A stretch of 42,456 bases of DNA from Dehalococcoidia bacterium (lineage in GTDB: Bacteria; Chloroflexota; Dehalococcoidia; GIF9; UBA5629). Positions 7,783 through 15,950 of the stretch are shown piece by piece; the stretch's first letter is position 1, and each line of letters opens with the position of its first letter. The notes under the pieces were generated by a model, which was given only the letters and a program-made list of their open reading frames with translations, did not search any database and had not been told where the DNA came from. The DNA lies in the NCBI GenBank assembly GCA_011170325.1, contig DUEX01000003.1:16661-59116 (forward strand), read 5' to 3'. Both the position numbers and the translations under genes were made by a program.

Positions 7783-7810
7783 GTCATCGCAAGCGAAGCG
7801 GAGCAATCTG
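7783..7810 (+). repeat. Degenerate dispersed-repeat motif
   Basis: The string GTCATCGCAAGCGAAGCGGAG followed by CAATCTG resembles the short intergenic repeat with core TCATTGCGAGCGAAGCGAAGCAATCT that I recall from many bacterial genomes. It lies in the 160-base spacer between cbiO and the next small gene. Only one clear copy is in the window; a fragmentary CTTCGCTCCGCTCAGG occurs near 36585. The identification is from memory. Confidence 0.4.
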
Positions 7811-7888
7811 ATTGAAAATCTGGAGTTTATGTGGTTAACTGTAGAATCCTTGGATTGAGGTTGAAAGTCATGTGAGGGAGTATATGCG

Positions 7889-8098
7889 ATGGACGAAGCT
7901 GAGAAGGAGAAACTTAGAATATTATTAGGCTATTGGATTGAACATAATAGAGAGCACGGTGAGGAATTCAAGGAGTGGGCGGAGAAATCCAGGGACCTTG
8001 GGGAGGCTATGGTTTGCGAAGATTTGTTGGATGCAGTTCAACATATGGACAAAGCTAATGAATTCCTGCTGAGAGCCTTGAGGAGACTAAGAGGATAG
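7889..8098 (+). CDS. Small helical protein linked to the metal transporter
   Basis: A 69-residue charged, helical protein (LRILLGYWIEHNREHGEEF, then EWAEKSRDLGEAM and a C-terminal LLRALRRL). It has three histidines and many acidic residues but no membrane helix. GAGGGAGTATATGCG precedes the ATG, a fair ribosome-binding site. I recall similar WIEHNxEHxxxF domains near metal or cofactor genes in archaea and Chloroflexota, but not a proven function. A role in handling the imported metal is an inference from position. It is bracketed by cbiO and a decayed copy of the cbiO end. Confidence 0.72.
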   Translation: MDEAEKEKLRILLGYWIEHNREHGEEFKEWAEKSRDLGEAMVCEDLLDAVQHMDKANEFLLRALRRLRG

Positions 8099-8104
8099 AA
8101 ACTT

Positions 8105-8280
8105 TAAAGTCGTTGTGATAGCACCGAAAGCATTTTGAGTGATGTCCTTTGCTTGGGGCCCATGCCGACGTATGGATAGCCCCGGAGGTTTCACCATTTC
8201 TGATCCTTGGTGCTATTGTTTCGGGAAGCATTGGGACACTGATAGCACATGGGGCTACCCAAATAATAAAAGCAGACTAG
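8105..8280 (+). pseudogene. Decayed second copy of the cbiO 3' end plus a membrane-helix tail
   Basis: Bases 8121-8145 match cbiO bases 7661-7685 at 24 of 25 positions. The encoded STESILSDV is the same. One base is then lost (GTTCCC becomes GTCC), shifting the frame, after which PLLGAH again parallels cbiO PLLRAH. The shifted frame continues to a stop at 8278 with a hydrophobic stretch (FLILGAIVSGSIGTLIAHG) that cbiO lacks. No start codon or ribosome-binding site is evident. I read it as the remnant of a duplicated, once longer ATPase gene. Confidence 0.65.
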
Positions 8281-8292
8281 TCTAGTTAGAAT

Positions 8293-9144
8293 TCAAGCAG
8301 TAAGCTCCAAGCTGATATCTAGGGCTTTTGAGGAATGGGTAAGAGCTCCTATTGAGATAAGGTCAACGCCAGTTTCAGCGATGGCTCGAACTTTACCTAA
8401 AGTGATACCGCCAGAAGCTTCGATTAGAGCTCGACCTTTGATTAACTGGACAGCCTGACGCATGTTATCAAGGTCCATATTATCCAGCATGATGATATCA
8501 GCTTCGGCTTCAGCAGCTTCAACAGCTTCCTGTGGAGTTTTAACCTCCACCTCGATTTTTAGCTTAGGGGAGGCTTTGTGGCGGGCTCTAACTATAATTT
8601 CCTTTAGATTTAGTCCTTGGCTACGAAGTGCTGCTAGGTGGTTATCCTTAATCAGAACAGCTTCTCCTAGGTGCATGCGGTGATTTTTGCCTCCACCAAC
8701 TCGAACAGCATATTTTTCTAATGCTCTTGAGCCTGGTATAGTCTTTCTAGTATCAGTGATTTGGGTAGGTAGTCCTTTGACAGCTCTTACATAGCAGGCT
8801 GTCTCTGATGCGATACCACTAAGGTGCTGTAAGAAATTCAAGGCTACTCGCTCGGCTTTTAGTATGCTGGCAACCTTCCCTTCTGCTTTAGCTATTATAT
8901 CCCCAGGCTTGATATTAGCTCCATCCTCGATAAGTATGTCTATCTTTAATTCGGGGTCGACTTTGAGGAAAACTTGCTTGGCGGCTTCGGTTCCAGCTAT
9001 GATTCCTTTTGCCTTAGCTAGGATCGAGGCCTTCCCTCTCTGATCGTCAGGTATCAGTGCCTCAGTAGTAACATCTCCCTGGCCGAGGTCTTCAGCTAGA
9101 GCTTGGTCGATAAGCTGTTCAGTTTGCCTGTTCGATAGTTTCAT
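8293..9144 (-). CDS. nadC: Nicotinate-nucleotide pyrophosphorylase (quinolinate phosphoribosyltransferase)
   Basis: NadC converts quinolinate and PRPP to nicotinate mononucleotide in de novo NAD synthesis. The 283-residue protein carries AEDLGQGDVTTEAL near the N-terminus, RVALNFLQHLSGIA, TDTRKTIPGSRALEKYAVRVGGG with the substrate-binding Arg/Lys residues, HRMHLGEAVLIKDNHL, and EASGGITLGKVRAIAETGVD. TAAGGAG precedes ATG 9144. It stands alone, without nadA or nadB in the window. Confidence 0.96.
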   Translation of the reverse strand: MKLSNRQTEQLIDQALAEDLGQGDVTTEALIPDDQRGKASILAKAKGIIAGTEAAKQVFLKVDPELKIDILIEDGANIKPGDIIAKAEGKVASILKAERVALNFLQHLSGIASETACYVRAVKGLPTQITDTRKTIPGSRALEKYAVRVGGGKNHRMHLGEAVLIKDNHLAALRSQGLNLKEIIVRARHKASPKLKIEVEVKTPQEAVEAAEAEADIIMLDNMDLDNMRQAVQLIKGRALIEASGGITLGKVRAIAETGVDLISIGALTHSSKALDISLELTA

Positions 9145-9156
9145 CTCCTTACCCTG

Positions 9157-9184
9157 ATTCTACCAGACATTAGGCAAATTACAA
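9157..9184 (-). promoter_or_regulatory. Candidate nadC promoter
   Basis: TTGTAA and TAGAAT are separated by 16 bases on the minus strand, immediately upstream of the nadC ribosome-binding site. The mRNA leader would be very short. No NAD-responsive operator was recognised. The remaining 280 bases up to the cupin gene contain only a weak minus-strand ORF (9179-9385) that I do not support. Confidence 0.45.
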
Positions 9185-9379
9185 ATAATTTCCCAGCGTT
9201 TCTGTATCTAGTATGAGCCTTTGAGACAAGGCTTCACGGGAACTTATTGGAATAGCCGGGCTCACTTCCAGTGAGTAACATATATAAACGATCAGTATTG
9301 TCAGTTGCCTGAATAAGTACCAATGATGTGCCAAACCCTCTCGGAACTCATTTAAGAGTCTGCCATATTCTATGTGGCA

Positions 9380-9408
9380 TTCCATCTCATTTTAGCTAGA
9401 TGTATAAT
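9380..9408 (+). promoter_or_regulatory. Candidate promoter for the cupin gene
   Basis: A perfect TATAAT at 9403-9408 lies 17 bases after a poor -35 (TTCCAT). It is 55 bases before the cupin ATG, so it would give a leader of about 45 bases. Confidence 0.4.
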
Positions 9409-9463
9409 TTTCCTACAGTTTATCTTATACTACGGAGGTATAGCGAAATCTGGAGGTTTCGAT

Positions 9464-9814
9464 ATGAAAATATCCAGTCTAGATAGAGTCAAAAAGGTGG
9501 ATCCGAGTATGGAAGGTGCGGAAGGCATCTATAAGCAGGTTCCTATATCAAAAAATGATGGCTCTCCATCATTTTGCTTTCGTGTATTTACTTTTGAGCC
9601 CGGCGGCCATACCCCCTTTCACCGACATCCAAGTGAACATCTGAATTATATAATTGAAGGTAATGGTACCATAGTTACGGAAAGTGGTGAAGAGCGTGCA
9701 ATCAAAAAAGGCGATTTCGCTCTTATCTTCCCTGACGAAAAACACCAGTTTAAGAACAAATCGACAAGCGAGCCCATGATCATGATTTGCGCAGTTCCCA
9801 AGGAGTACGAATGA
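9464..9814 (+). CDS. Small single-domain cupin protein
   Basis: A 116-residue cupin. Motif 1 is GGHTPFHRHPSEHLNYIIEG (about residues 47-66), with the closely spaced histidines that normally bind a divalent metal, and motif 2 is the segment FPDEKHQFKNKS near residue 90. The start is ATG 9464 because GGAGG lies seven bases upstream and the track's N-terminal 30 residues do not look conserved. The substrate cannot be predicted; small cupins include isomerases, dioxygenases and sugar-binding proteins. It has no functional link to its neighbours. Confidence 0.85.
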   Translation: MKISSLDRVKKVDPSMEGAEGIYKQVPISKNDGSPSFCFRVFTFEPGGHTPFHRHPSEHLNYIIEGNGTIVTESGEERAIKKGDFALIFPDEKHQFKNKSTSEPMIMICAVPKEYE

Positions 9815-9889
9815 ACCTGGACTTGATTGACAACCCCCTCTCTAAAGCCGTAGTTAAATTCTGCAACCACAAGGGTTTAGCTGCTGTGA

Positions 9890-10195
9890 CTATTTAAACT
9901 CATTCTTAGATAGCATTGTAAGCATGACAGCTGCTATCCCCATGACCTGCCCTCCCAAATTAAGGACTGCAAAAAGAGACCCAGCGAGTGCTAACCCCCA
10001 CTTTTTCCTCTGCGCTGCATAGGCGCCGCCCACTATAGCCAATATCCCGGCAATAACTAATAGGACTACAACTGATGGCCCAAATAGTGACCACCAACTT
10101 GGCTCCAACCTGATTATTAAACCTTGAATCAAACCGGAAGCGCCAGAAACTATGTCCAGAATTGCAGCAGCTGTCGGCTTCCACGTTCTTTCCAC
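9890..10195 (-). CDS. Small membrane protein of unknown function
   Basis: A 101-residue protein with three hydrophobic segments: ILDIVSGASGLIQGLII, VVVLLVIAGILAIVGGAYA and LALAGSLFAVLNLGGQVMGIAAVML. The N-terminus (WKPTAAAILDIVSGA) is of a kind I recall in DUF4064-like small membrane proteins of Dehalococcoidia, which I cannot confirm here. The start is GTG 10195, preceded by AAGGAGGTAACAA, an excellent ribosome-binding site. It is isolated, converging on the cupin gene. Confidence 0.78.
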   Translation of the reverse strand: MERTWKPTAAAILDIVSGASGLIQGLIIRLEPSWWSLFGPSVVVLLVIAGILAIVGGAYAAQRKKWGLALAGSLFAVLNLGGQVMGIAAVMLTMLSKNEFK

Positions 10196-10358
10196 TTGTT
10201 ACCTCCTTACTCTAATTCTTCTAGGTTTAGCCAATTATGTGTGGTCAAGTATCTCCCAGTTTTTCCCATGGTAAACGTATGAAGCATTGTTTGTCTAGTG
10301 AGCTAGTTCCTAGCCAAGTTAGTTTATAGTTCTTAAACCATGTTGTACACTTGGAGAA

Positions 10359-10493
10359 GTGCTTCAAATGCATTTCTACTGCATCTTAGTGTTTCACTAG
10401 CCTAGAATTGCAAACCTCTTAACAAGCTTAGCCTGTTCCTACGAAATTTATTATTAACTTCGCTGTCAGTTGTGCACTTCAACAACGCATGCG
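10359..10493. repeat. Diverged repeat, copy 1, in the plsY downstream spacer
   Basis: The 445-base spacer 10196-10640 has no supported gene. This part aligns by eye with 11558-11699: CAAATGCATTT near one end, GTTGTGCACTTC near the other (ATTGTGCACTTC in copy 2), with similar spacing and scattered identities between. Copy 2 keeps a minus-strand reading frame that here is broken after ATGCGTTGTTGA. The two copies flank plsY in the same orientation. An eight-G run at 10615-10622 is the only other notable feature of this spacer. Confidence 0.45.
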
Positions 10494-10640
10494 AAAAAAT
10501 CAGACCTGTGTTTCATACTATCGCCAATTATCGTTGACCATCGCCTAAACAGGCAATGCAATCAAACCCAGTCATAAGCAACAAGTCTAATAGCCTCAAT
10601 ATAGTCACACTGTCGGGGGGGGCAGCGGTTGGCAATGTCA

Positions 10641-11225
10641 CTACTCTTTGCTCTTACCAGTAGTTACCTGGAGCTCTTTCAGCCTGTACCGGTTTCTAAA
10701 CCCTACAAATACAATAATAGCTAGTGAGTAGAAGATTAGCATTGCTGACCCCTCGAATAGCCAGATAAGCAGGGGCAGGAAAGGAGCGACAATGCAGATC
10801 ATTGAGAAGATACGGCGGGTAAAGAACAAAGCAATACCCATTAGCCCTAAGATGATAGCCATTGCCTCAGGTGCTAGAACAAAAAAAATACCCATGATGG
10901 TGGCTACGCCTTGACCGCCTCTGAAGCCAATGTAGATGGGAAAGCAATGGCCAAGTATAGCGGCAAAGCCAGCTCCCAACAACCAGGGTTGGGAAACGCC
11001 CAGAGTCTGGGCAATAAGTATAGCGGCGACTCCTTTTGCCATATCCGCTAGCGAGACAACAGTGCCTTCCAAAAGGCCAATTTGCCGAAAGACACTGCCA
11101 GCCCCCATGTTGCCTGTGTCAACCTCACGGATGTCTATGCCTCTTCTGAGCTTGGCTACAATGTAAGCTGAGGGGATGGAACCCAGCAGGTAGCCGATGA
11201 GTATGACTGACAGCTCTAATAGCAT
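10641..11225 (-). CDS. plsY: Acyl-phosphate:glycerol-3-phosphate acyltransferase
   Basis: PlsY makes lysophosphatidate from acyl phosphate supplied by PlsX, the first membrane step of phospholipid synthesis. The 194-residue protein has the three family motifs in order: GSIPSAYIVAKL, then TGNMGAGSVFRQIG, then GHCFPIYIGFRGGQGVAT. Motif 2 reads TGN-G-GS rather than the more common SGN-GATN, a divergence I noted but which keeps the key Gly/Asn positions. It has about five membrane helices. The partner plsX lies 15 kb away in this window. Confidence 0.94.
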   Translation of the reverse strand: MLLELSVILIGYLLGSIPSAYIVAKLRRGIDIREVDTGNMGAGSVFRQIGLLEGTVVSLADMAKGVAAILIAQTLGVSQPWLLGAGFAAILGHCFPIYIGFRGGQGVATIMGIFFVLAPEAMAIILGLMGIALFFTRRIFSMICIVAPFLPLLIWLFEGSAMLIFYSLAIIVFVGFRNRYRLKELQVTTGKSKE

Positions 11226-11402
11226 GTCTTCATTCTTTTAGCTATTATATCAAAATTATATAAGGACTAGGTCTACATCCCCCTTTTAGCAGAATATGGG
11301 GTGCTTAGGGTCTAGTTAGGGCTTCATCAGCTTCTAATTAGGGTTGGCTAAAGGTGGGCGAGATTCTTTTACAGTGTCTGACCAGGGCCTGTGGCTACAG
11401 GT

Positions 11403-11513
11403 ATGGTGGAGGTTGACAGAATAAATTTTGCCTGCCAAAAATGTGGAGACAAATATTCGGGCTATGAGCATGATGAGCTACTGCTGCTTCAACCTGCCAA
11501 CTCATTTTGGTAA
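11403..11513 (+). other. Short CxxC ORF, doubtful
   Basis: A 36-codon frame on the plus strand (MVEVDRINFACQKCGDKYSG) with one CxxC pair lies in the 600-base spacer between plsY and mfd. It has no convincing ribosome-binding site and would be half a zinc ribbon. It may be a fragment of a lost gene. Confidence 0.2.
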
Positions 11514-11539
11514 ACAAGCCCGCCTTAATCTAAGAGCCA

Positions 11540-11698
11540 TTAATAACAACTTATGAGGCACTGCAAATGCATTTCCGTTTTATCTAGCGTTTTGTTAGAT
11601 TGCGCTGTGTCCTTTACATTGGTGGCTAAACCTAATTTGTTGCATATTCCATTACCAATCTTGCTACCAATTGTGCACTTCTGTAAATCATTTCGCAT
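11540..11698 (-). CDS. 52-codon ORF in repeat copy 2, unknown function
   Basis: An untracked minus-strand ORF starting at ATG 11698 (MRNDLQKCTIGSK...) and stopping at 11540. GGGAGGTCAAGGAAGGAAAC precedes the ATG, giving a strong Shine-Dalgarno at good spacing. The middle (KIGNGICNKLGLATNVKDTA) faintly resembles a TFIIB cyclin-repeat helix pair, but this is an impression only. The homologous stretch at 10359-10493 is frameshifted. It could be a real small protein or a well-preserved part of a decayed element. Confidence 0.35.
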   Translation of the reverse strand: MRNDLQKCTIGSKIGNGICNKLGLATNVKDTAQSNKTLDKTEMHLQCLISCY

Positions 11699-11699
11699 G
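11558..11699. repeat. Diverged repeat, copy 2, in the plsY-mfd spacer
   Basis: Second copy of the repeat described at 10359-10493. Both run CAAATGCATTT to TTGTGCACTTC over similar distances. The rest of the 11226-11825 spacer holds a doubtful CxxC ORF and the mfd promoter. Confidence 0.45.
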
Positions 11700-11742
11700 T
11701 TTCCTTCCTTGACCTCCCAAGGTATTAGATGAATAAACTCCG

Positions 11743-11772
11743 TTGTTTTAACAAATCTGGCTGTGCTACAAT
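11743..11772 (+). promoter_or_regulatory. Candidate mfd promoter
   Basis: TTGTTT and TACAAT are separated by 18 bases, with a TG two bases before the -10. The predicted start is about 50 bases before the mfd ATG. Confidence 0.4.
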
Positions 11773-11831
11773 TCGGCCAGGGCTAGTCTGCAATCCCCTT
11801 GATTTACGGCTAGCCCTTTAGGTATTTGGGG

Positions 11832-14800
11832 ATGAATCTGTCCTGTCTTCTTTCCTTAATCAAACAAGTTCCTGATTACCAGCAGTTGAAAGGCGAACTG
11901 GTTGAGCCGCAAAAGACTGAAAATAAACTGGTGGTGCCTGATGCCGCCAAGCCTTATCTTATGGCCGCTCTCTACCAGGAACTAGACTTGCCTATATTAG
12001 TAGTAACTGCCCAACCTGAGAATGCGAAGAGACTCTACGATGAGCTTCAAGCTTGGTGTTCTAGCTCAGCCTCATTACATTTTTTCCCTGAAATCGATTT
12101 TTTGGCTGGTGAATATTCTACAGTCGACCCCATTACCACAATCGAAAGGTTACAAACACTGTCCACTCTTATTCTTTACCGGAGTGCATCACCGGATAGA
12201 CGGAATCTTCCTTTGATAGTGAGTCCTGCCTTGGCCGTGGCCAGTAAGACTATGCCCCAGACTGACTTCACCGCAGCTTGTCACACCTTGGAGGTAGGAA
12301 TACACATCGACCCACTCCAGCTTATAGAAAGATGGCAAGCTATAGGTTATGAGTTAGAAAGCATCGTAGAAGTGCCGGGAACAATAAGCCGGCGAGGTGG
12401 TATCGTTGATATTTTTCCCCCAAATAATGAGCTACCTGCCCGAATAGAGTTCCTTGGCAACCAGATAGACAGCATCAGGCTCTTCGACCCGAAAACACAG
12501 CGTTCGTCAAAGTTAGTAACCTCAGTAATGATAACTCCAGCTGAAGAAGGCCAACTGTGCCTTGATACTGACACTATTCTAGATTATCTCCCTGAAAAGA
12601 CATTTTTGATTACGGATGACCTTGGTGAAATTGAAGCTGTCATTGACAAAGTAAGCAGCCAAGCTGAAGAGTTCCGACAGGTAAAGATAGAACGTGGCGA
12701 ACTAGCACCAGATTCGCCTCCTCCTTATTTACCTTGGGCAGAATTTGAGACGAAGATTAAGAAAGTTAAGCAACACTTAACATTATGCTCCTGGAATATC
12801 GATAACACTGGTGGATCCTGTCTTCAGTCTTTACCTTTGACTTCAGTGCCAAGCTACGGAGGCAGGCTTGAAGCCTTCTCTAAAGGATTGAAACAAATGC
12901 TTGAAGAAAATCGTCGCATCGTTATAGTTAGCCAGCAAACAAATCGTCTCTCCGAGCTCCTTCAGGAACAAGATATCCTGGCTCATCCAGCTTTGCAGAT
13001 AGAGCAGGTGCCTCTTCCAAGGTCAGTTACCTTGGTTCAAGGGTCAATGGCTGAAGGCTGGGCGATGAAAGATATTATCACTCTGGTTACCGATAATGAG
13101 GTATTTGGCTTCGTTAAGCAGCGGCGCTTATTCAAGAAGAGATCAATGCACCACCGCTGGTTCATCTCCGAATTAACACCAGGTGATTACATAGTCCACA
13201 TTGAACATGGTATTGCCAAATTTGCTGGGCTAACTAGAATGCTTGCCGAGGGTATCGAACGGGAATATCTTATTCTAGAATATGCCGCCGGTGACACACT
13301 TTATGTGCCTAGTGACCAGATTGACCGTGTCAGCCGCCATATTGGTGCCAGCGACCAACCGCCAATGCTAAGTCGGTTGGGTACTCAGGAATGGGCACGA
13401 ACCAAGCAACGTATTAGAGAATCTGTATCTGATATCGCCCAGGAGCTTCTAAATCTCTATGCTGCCAGAGAGATAGTCTCTGGCTTTACCTTTTCCCCGG
13501 ATAGCTTATGGCAACAGGAATTAGAGTCCTCCTTCCCTTATGTGGAAACCCCTGACCAGTTGGAAGCTGTTCATGATGTCAAGAGTGACATGGAAAAACC
13601 AAGGCCAATGGACCGACTTGTTTGCGGAGATGTCGGTTACGGTAAGACCGAAGTTGCCCTCCGGGCTGTCTTCAAGACAGTGATGGACAACAAGCAGGCA
13701 GCCTTGCTAGTTCCGACTACGGTGCTAGCCCAGCAACACTTCGCTACTTTTCGTGAAAGGCTACAAGCTTTCCCAGTGAGGGTCGAAATGTTGAGCCGCT
13801 TTTGCTCAGAAAGAGAACAAGCCAATATAATCGAAGGTATAGCTAGAGGTACAGTGGATATCTGTATCGGCACTCACCGCTTGTTGCAAAGGGATGTCAT
13901 GTTTAAAGACTTAGGGCTGATAATCATCGATGAAGAACAACGCTTTGGGGTAGCGCACAAAGAACACTTTAAGAAACTGAGGCAAGGGATAGATGTTCTC
14001 ACTCTAAGTGCCACTCCTATTCCACGTACTCTTCACATGTCGCTGGCTGGAATAAGAGATATTAGCACTATGGAAACACCACCGGAGGAGCGTTTACCAA
14101 TTAAAACTTATGTTGGTACTTATGATGATAGGCTGGTTCGTGAGTCAATACTGCGTGAGTTAGAGCGGAACGGCCAAGTCTTTTTCGTTCATAACCGAGT
14201 TCAGAGCATTGCCTCAGTTGCTAGCAGACTAGGTAGTTTAGTTCCGGAAGCTAGAATATCCATCGCCCATGGGCAAATGCCCGAAGGGGAACTGGAAAAA
14301 ATAATGGCAGAGTTTACTAGCCGCAAGAGTGATGTTTTGGTTACCACTACTATTATCGAGTCTGGCTTGGATATGCCTAATGTCAATACCTTAATTGTTG
14401 ACCAAGCAGACAAGCTGGGCTTAACCCAACTTTATCAATTGCGGGGTCGCGTTGGGCGTGGCAGCAACCATGCCTATGCTTATTTTTTCCTTGACACGGG
14501 GAAACAACTAACTCCTCAAGCTCGGAAACGGCTCAGAACTATCTCTGAGGCCACAGAACTAGGTGCTGGATTTGCCATTGCCATGAAAGACTTGGAGATT
14601 CGAGGGGCTGGTAACCTCTTAGGAGTAGAGCAGAGTGGCTATATAGCTGCTGTGGGCTTTAACCTTTATTGCCGCTTGCTAGCTGAGGCAGTGGAGGAGC
14701 TAAAGCAAAAACGGATGGGGGATGGCAGGAGAAAGACACCCCAACTGCCAGCTCCCACTATAGCTTTACCTGTGACCGCTTATATTCCTGAGGAATATGT

Positions 14801-15176
14801 CTCTGCTCCAAGCACTAGGCTAACCTTCTATCAACGATTAGCTACTATAAAGCGAGATGAAGAAATAAAAGACATAGCTCGGGAACTGCGTGATAGATTC
14901 GGAGCAGCGCCACAGCCAGTGAAGAACCTCCTTTATATAGTAGAAATAAAACAGCTTGCTGCTGAAGCAGAGGTAGAATCTATTTTCACAGAAGATAAGC
15001 AGATTGTGTTGCGCTTTGATAGTGCAAAGGAATTGGGCAGACTACCTTTATTAGAAGATTATAAAGATGTAGTAAAAATAGGTACCAGACAAATAAAATT
15101 AGACATAAAGCGCCTTAGAAATAGCTGGCAAGAAGTATTAAAGAAGGTACTCCAAAGAATAGCTACAAATACTTAG
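11832..15176 (+). CDS. mfd: Transcription-repair coupling factor
   Basis: Mfd displaces stalled RNA polymerase at DNA lesions and recruits UvrA. The protein is about 1114 residues, the normal size. The N-terminal UvrB-like module contains [22 protein letters not shown] near residue 185. The polymerase-interacting domain holds [18 protein letters not shown] near residue 455. The translocase has Walker [14 protein letters not shown] near 600 and [11 protein letters not shown] near 700, followed by [30 protein letters not shown] and [17 protein letters not shown]. The TRCF C-terminal domain is present. I choose ATG 11832 over the in-frame TTG two codons upstream; neither has a strong Shine-Dalgarno. 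Confidence 0.97.
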   Translation: MNLSCLLSLIKQVPDYQQLKGELVEPQKTENKLVVPDAAKPYLMAALYQELDLPILVVTAQPENAKRLYDELQAWCSSSASLHFFPEIDFLAGEYSTVDPITTIERLQTLSTLILYRSASPDRRNLPLIVSPALAVASKTMPQTDFTAACHTLEVGIHIDPLQLIERWQAIGYELESIVEVPGTISRRGGIVDIFPPNNELPARIEFLGNQIDSIRLFDPKTQRSSKLVTSVMITPAEEGQLCLDTDTILDYLPEKTFLITDDLGEIEAVIDKVSSQAEEFRQVKIERGELAPDSPPPYLPWAEFETKIKKVKQHLTLCSWNIDNTGGSCLQSLPLTSVPSYGGRLEAFSKGLKQMLEENRRIVIVSQQTNRLSELLQEQDILAHPALQIEQVPLPRSVTLVQGSMAEGWAMKDIITLVTDNEVFGFVKQRRLFKKRSMHHRWFISELTPGDYIVHIEHGIAKFAGLTRMLAEGIEREYLILEYAAGDTLYVPSDQIDRVSRHIGASDQPPMLSRLGTQEWARTKQRIRESVSDIAQELLNLYAAREIVSGFTFSPDSLWQQELESSFPYVETPDQLEAVHDVKSDMEKPRPMDRLVCGDVGYGKTEVALRAVFKTVMDNKQAALLVPTTVLAQQHFATFRERLQAFPVRVEMLSRFCSEREQANIIEGIARGTVDICIGTHRLLQRDVMFKDLGLIIIDEEQRFGVAHKEHFKKLRQGIDVLTLSATPIPRTLHMSLAGIRDISTMETPPEERLPIKTYVGTYDDRLVRESILRELERNGQVFFVHNRVQSIASVASRLGSLVPEARISIAHGQMPEGELEKIMAEFTSRKSDVLVTTTIIESGLDMPNVNTLIVDQADKLGLTQLYQLRGRVGRGSNHAYAYFFLDTGKQLTPQARKRLRTISEATELGAGFAIAMKDLEIRGAGNLLGVEQSGYIAAVGFNLYCRLLAEAVEELKQKRMGDGRRKTPQLPAPTIALPVTAYIPEEYVSAPSTRLTFYQRLATIKRDEEIKDIARELRDRFGAAPQPVKNLLYIVEIKQLAAEAEVESIFTEDKQIVLRFDSAKELGRLPLLEDYKDVVKIGTRQIKLDIKRLRNSWQEVLKKVLQRIATNT

Positions 15177-15209
15177 CTACTTAGGTAAACTCGTAGCCGC
15201 GGGCAATCC

Positions 15210-15467
15210 CTAGTCCTCTATGCCATAATCGCGAAGATAATCAATAACATCTTGGACTGCAACAATTTTCTCCGTATCTTCGTCTGATATTTCTAACTTT
15301 TGTTCTGGGGTGCTGAACTCCTCCTCTATTGCTGTAATAAGCTCTGCCAGATCAGAAGGACCAACGTTAAGGTCATCAATAAAGGATGCTGAGGGTACTA
15401 CTGATTCCTCATCAGCACCAAGTTGTTCCACAATTACCTTCTTAAGCCGCTCTAAAATGGTTGCCAC
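15210..15467 (-). CDS. Acyl-carrier-protein-like protein lacking the usual DSL serine
   Basis: The 85-residue protein has the ACP fold pattern: [44 protein letters not shown] and VQDVIDYL. In canonical ACPs the phosphopantetheine is attached to Ser in DSL. Here the aligned residues are G36-P37-S38, while the two other ACPs in this window read D-S-L. Pro therefore replaces the acceptor Ser, with a Ser one place later. It may be a non-carrier or regulatory ACP-like protein, or it may use Ser38. It follows nusB by 18 bases in the same operon, away from the fatty-acid genes. Confidence 0.85.
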   Translation of the reverse strand: MATILERLKKVIVEQLGADEESVVPSASFIDDLNVGPSDLAELITAIEEEFSTPEQKLEISDEDTEKIVAVQDVIDYLRDYGIED

Positions 15468-15485
15468 TCTTCATTCCTCTAGGTG

Positions 15486-15950
15486 TCAGACTCGTTTGGT
15501 CCTCTCAATCAGTTCCTGACCTCTTCCTTGCTGTACACAATCAGCGACTACTGAGCCTAAAACTCCGTTAACAAATTTTTGGGAGGTATCACTGCCGAAA
15601 CTCTTAGCTAACTCGACAGCTTCATTAATAGCTGCTTTAACTGGGGTTCTATTATCTAACAAAATCTCAAATATGGCAAGGCGGAGAATATTTCTGTCGA
15701 TAGTAGCTATTTGTTCCACAGGAAAAGCAGGAGCGAATCTTCGAATCGTATCATCAATATCCTCCTTATTCTGAAGAATCCCGGTAACTAGTTCCCGAGT
15801 AAAGTCAGCCGCCTCCTCCGGCAAAGCTTTCTCTTGTAGCAAGCGAGCTAAAACCTCCTCCGGTCCATGAGCGGAACAGTCAATCTCATAAAGTGTCTGT
15901 AAAGCAGCAATTCTGGCTTTGCGTCTGAATCCAGTCACTCTAATACTCAT
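15486..15950 (-). CDS. nusB: Transcription antitermination factor NusB
   Basis: NusB, with ribosomal protein S10, forms the boxA-binding antitermination complex on rRNA operons. The 154-residue helical protein has the family hallmarks: RRKARIAALQTLYEID near the N-terminus, IATIDRNILRLAIFEIL near residue 85, and TPVKAAINEAVELAKSFGSDTSQKFVNGVLG. Its start overlaps the end of the upstream radical SAM gene by 11 bases, implying coupling. Confidence 0.96.
   Translation of the reverse strand: MSIRVTGFRRKARIAALQTLYEIDCSAHGPEEVLARLLQEKALPEEAADFTRELVTGILQNKEDIDDTIRRFAPAFPVEQIATIDRNILRLAIFEILLDNRTPVKAAINEAVELAKSFGSDTSQKFVNGVLGSVVADCVQQGRGQELIERTKRV

Noticed and set aside
9179-9385. Minus-strand 68-residue ORF upstream of nadC
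   Set aside because: It has no good ribosome-binding site and overlaps the proposed nadC promoter; composition is not convincing.
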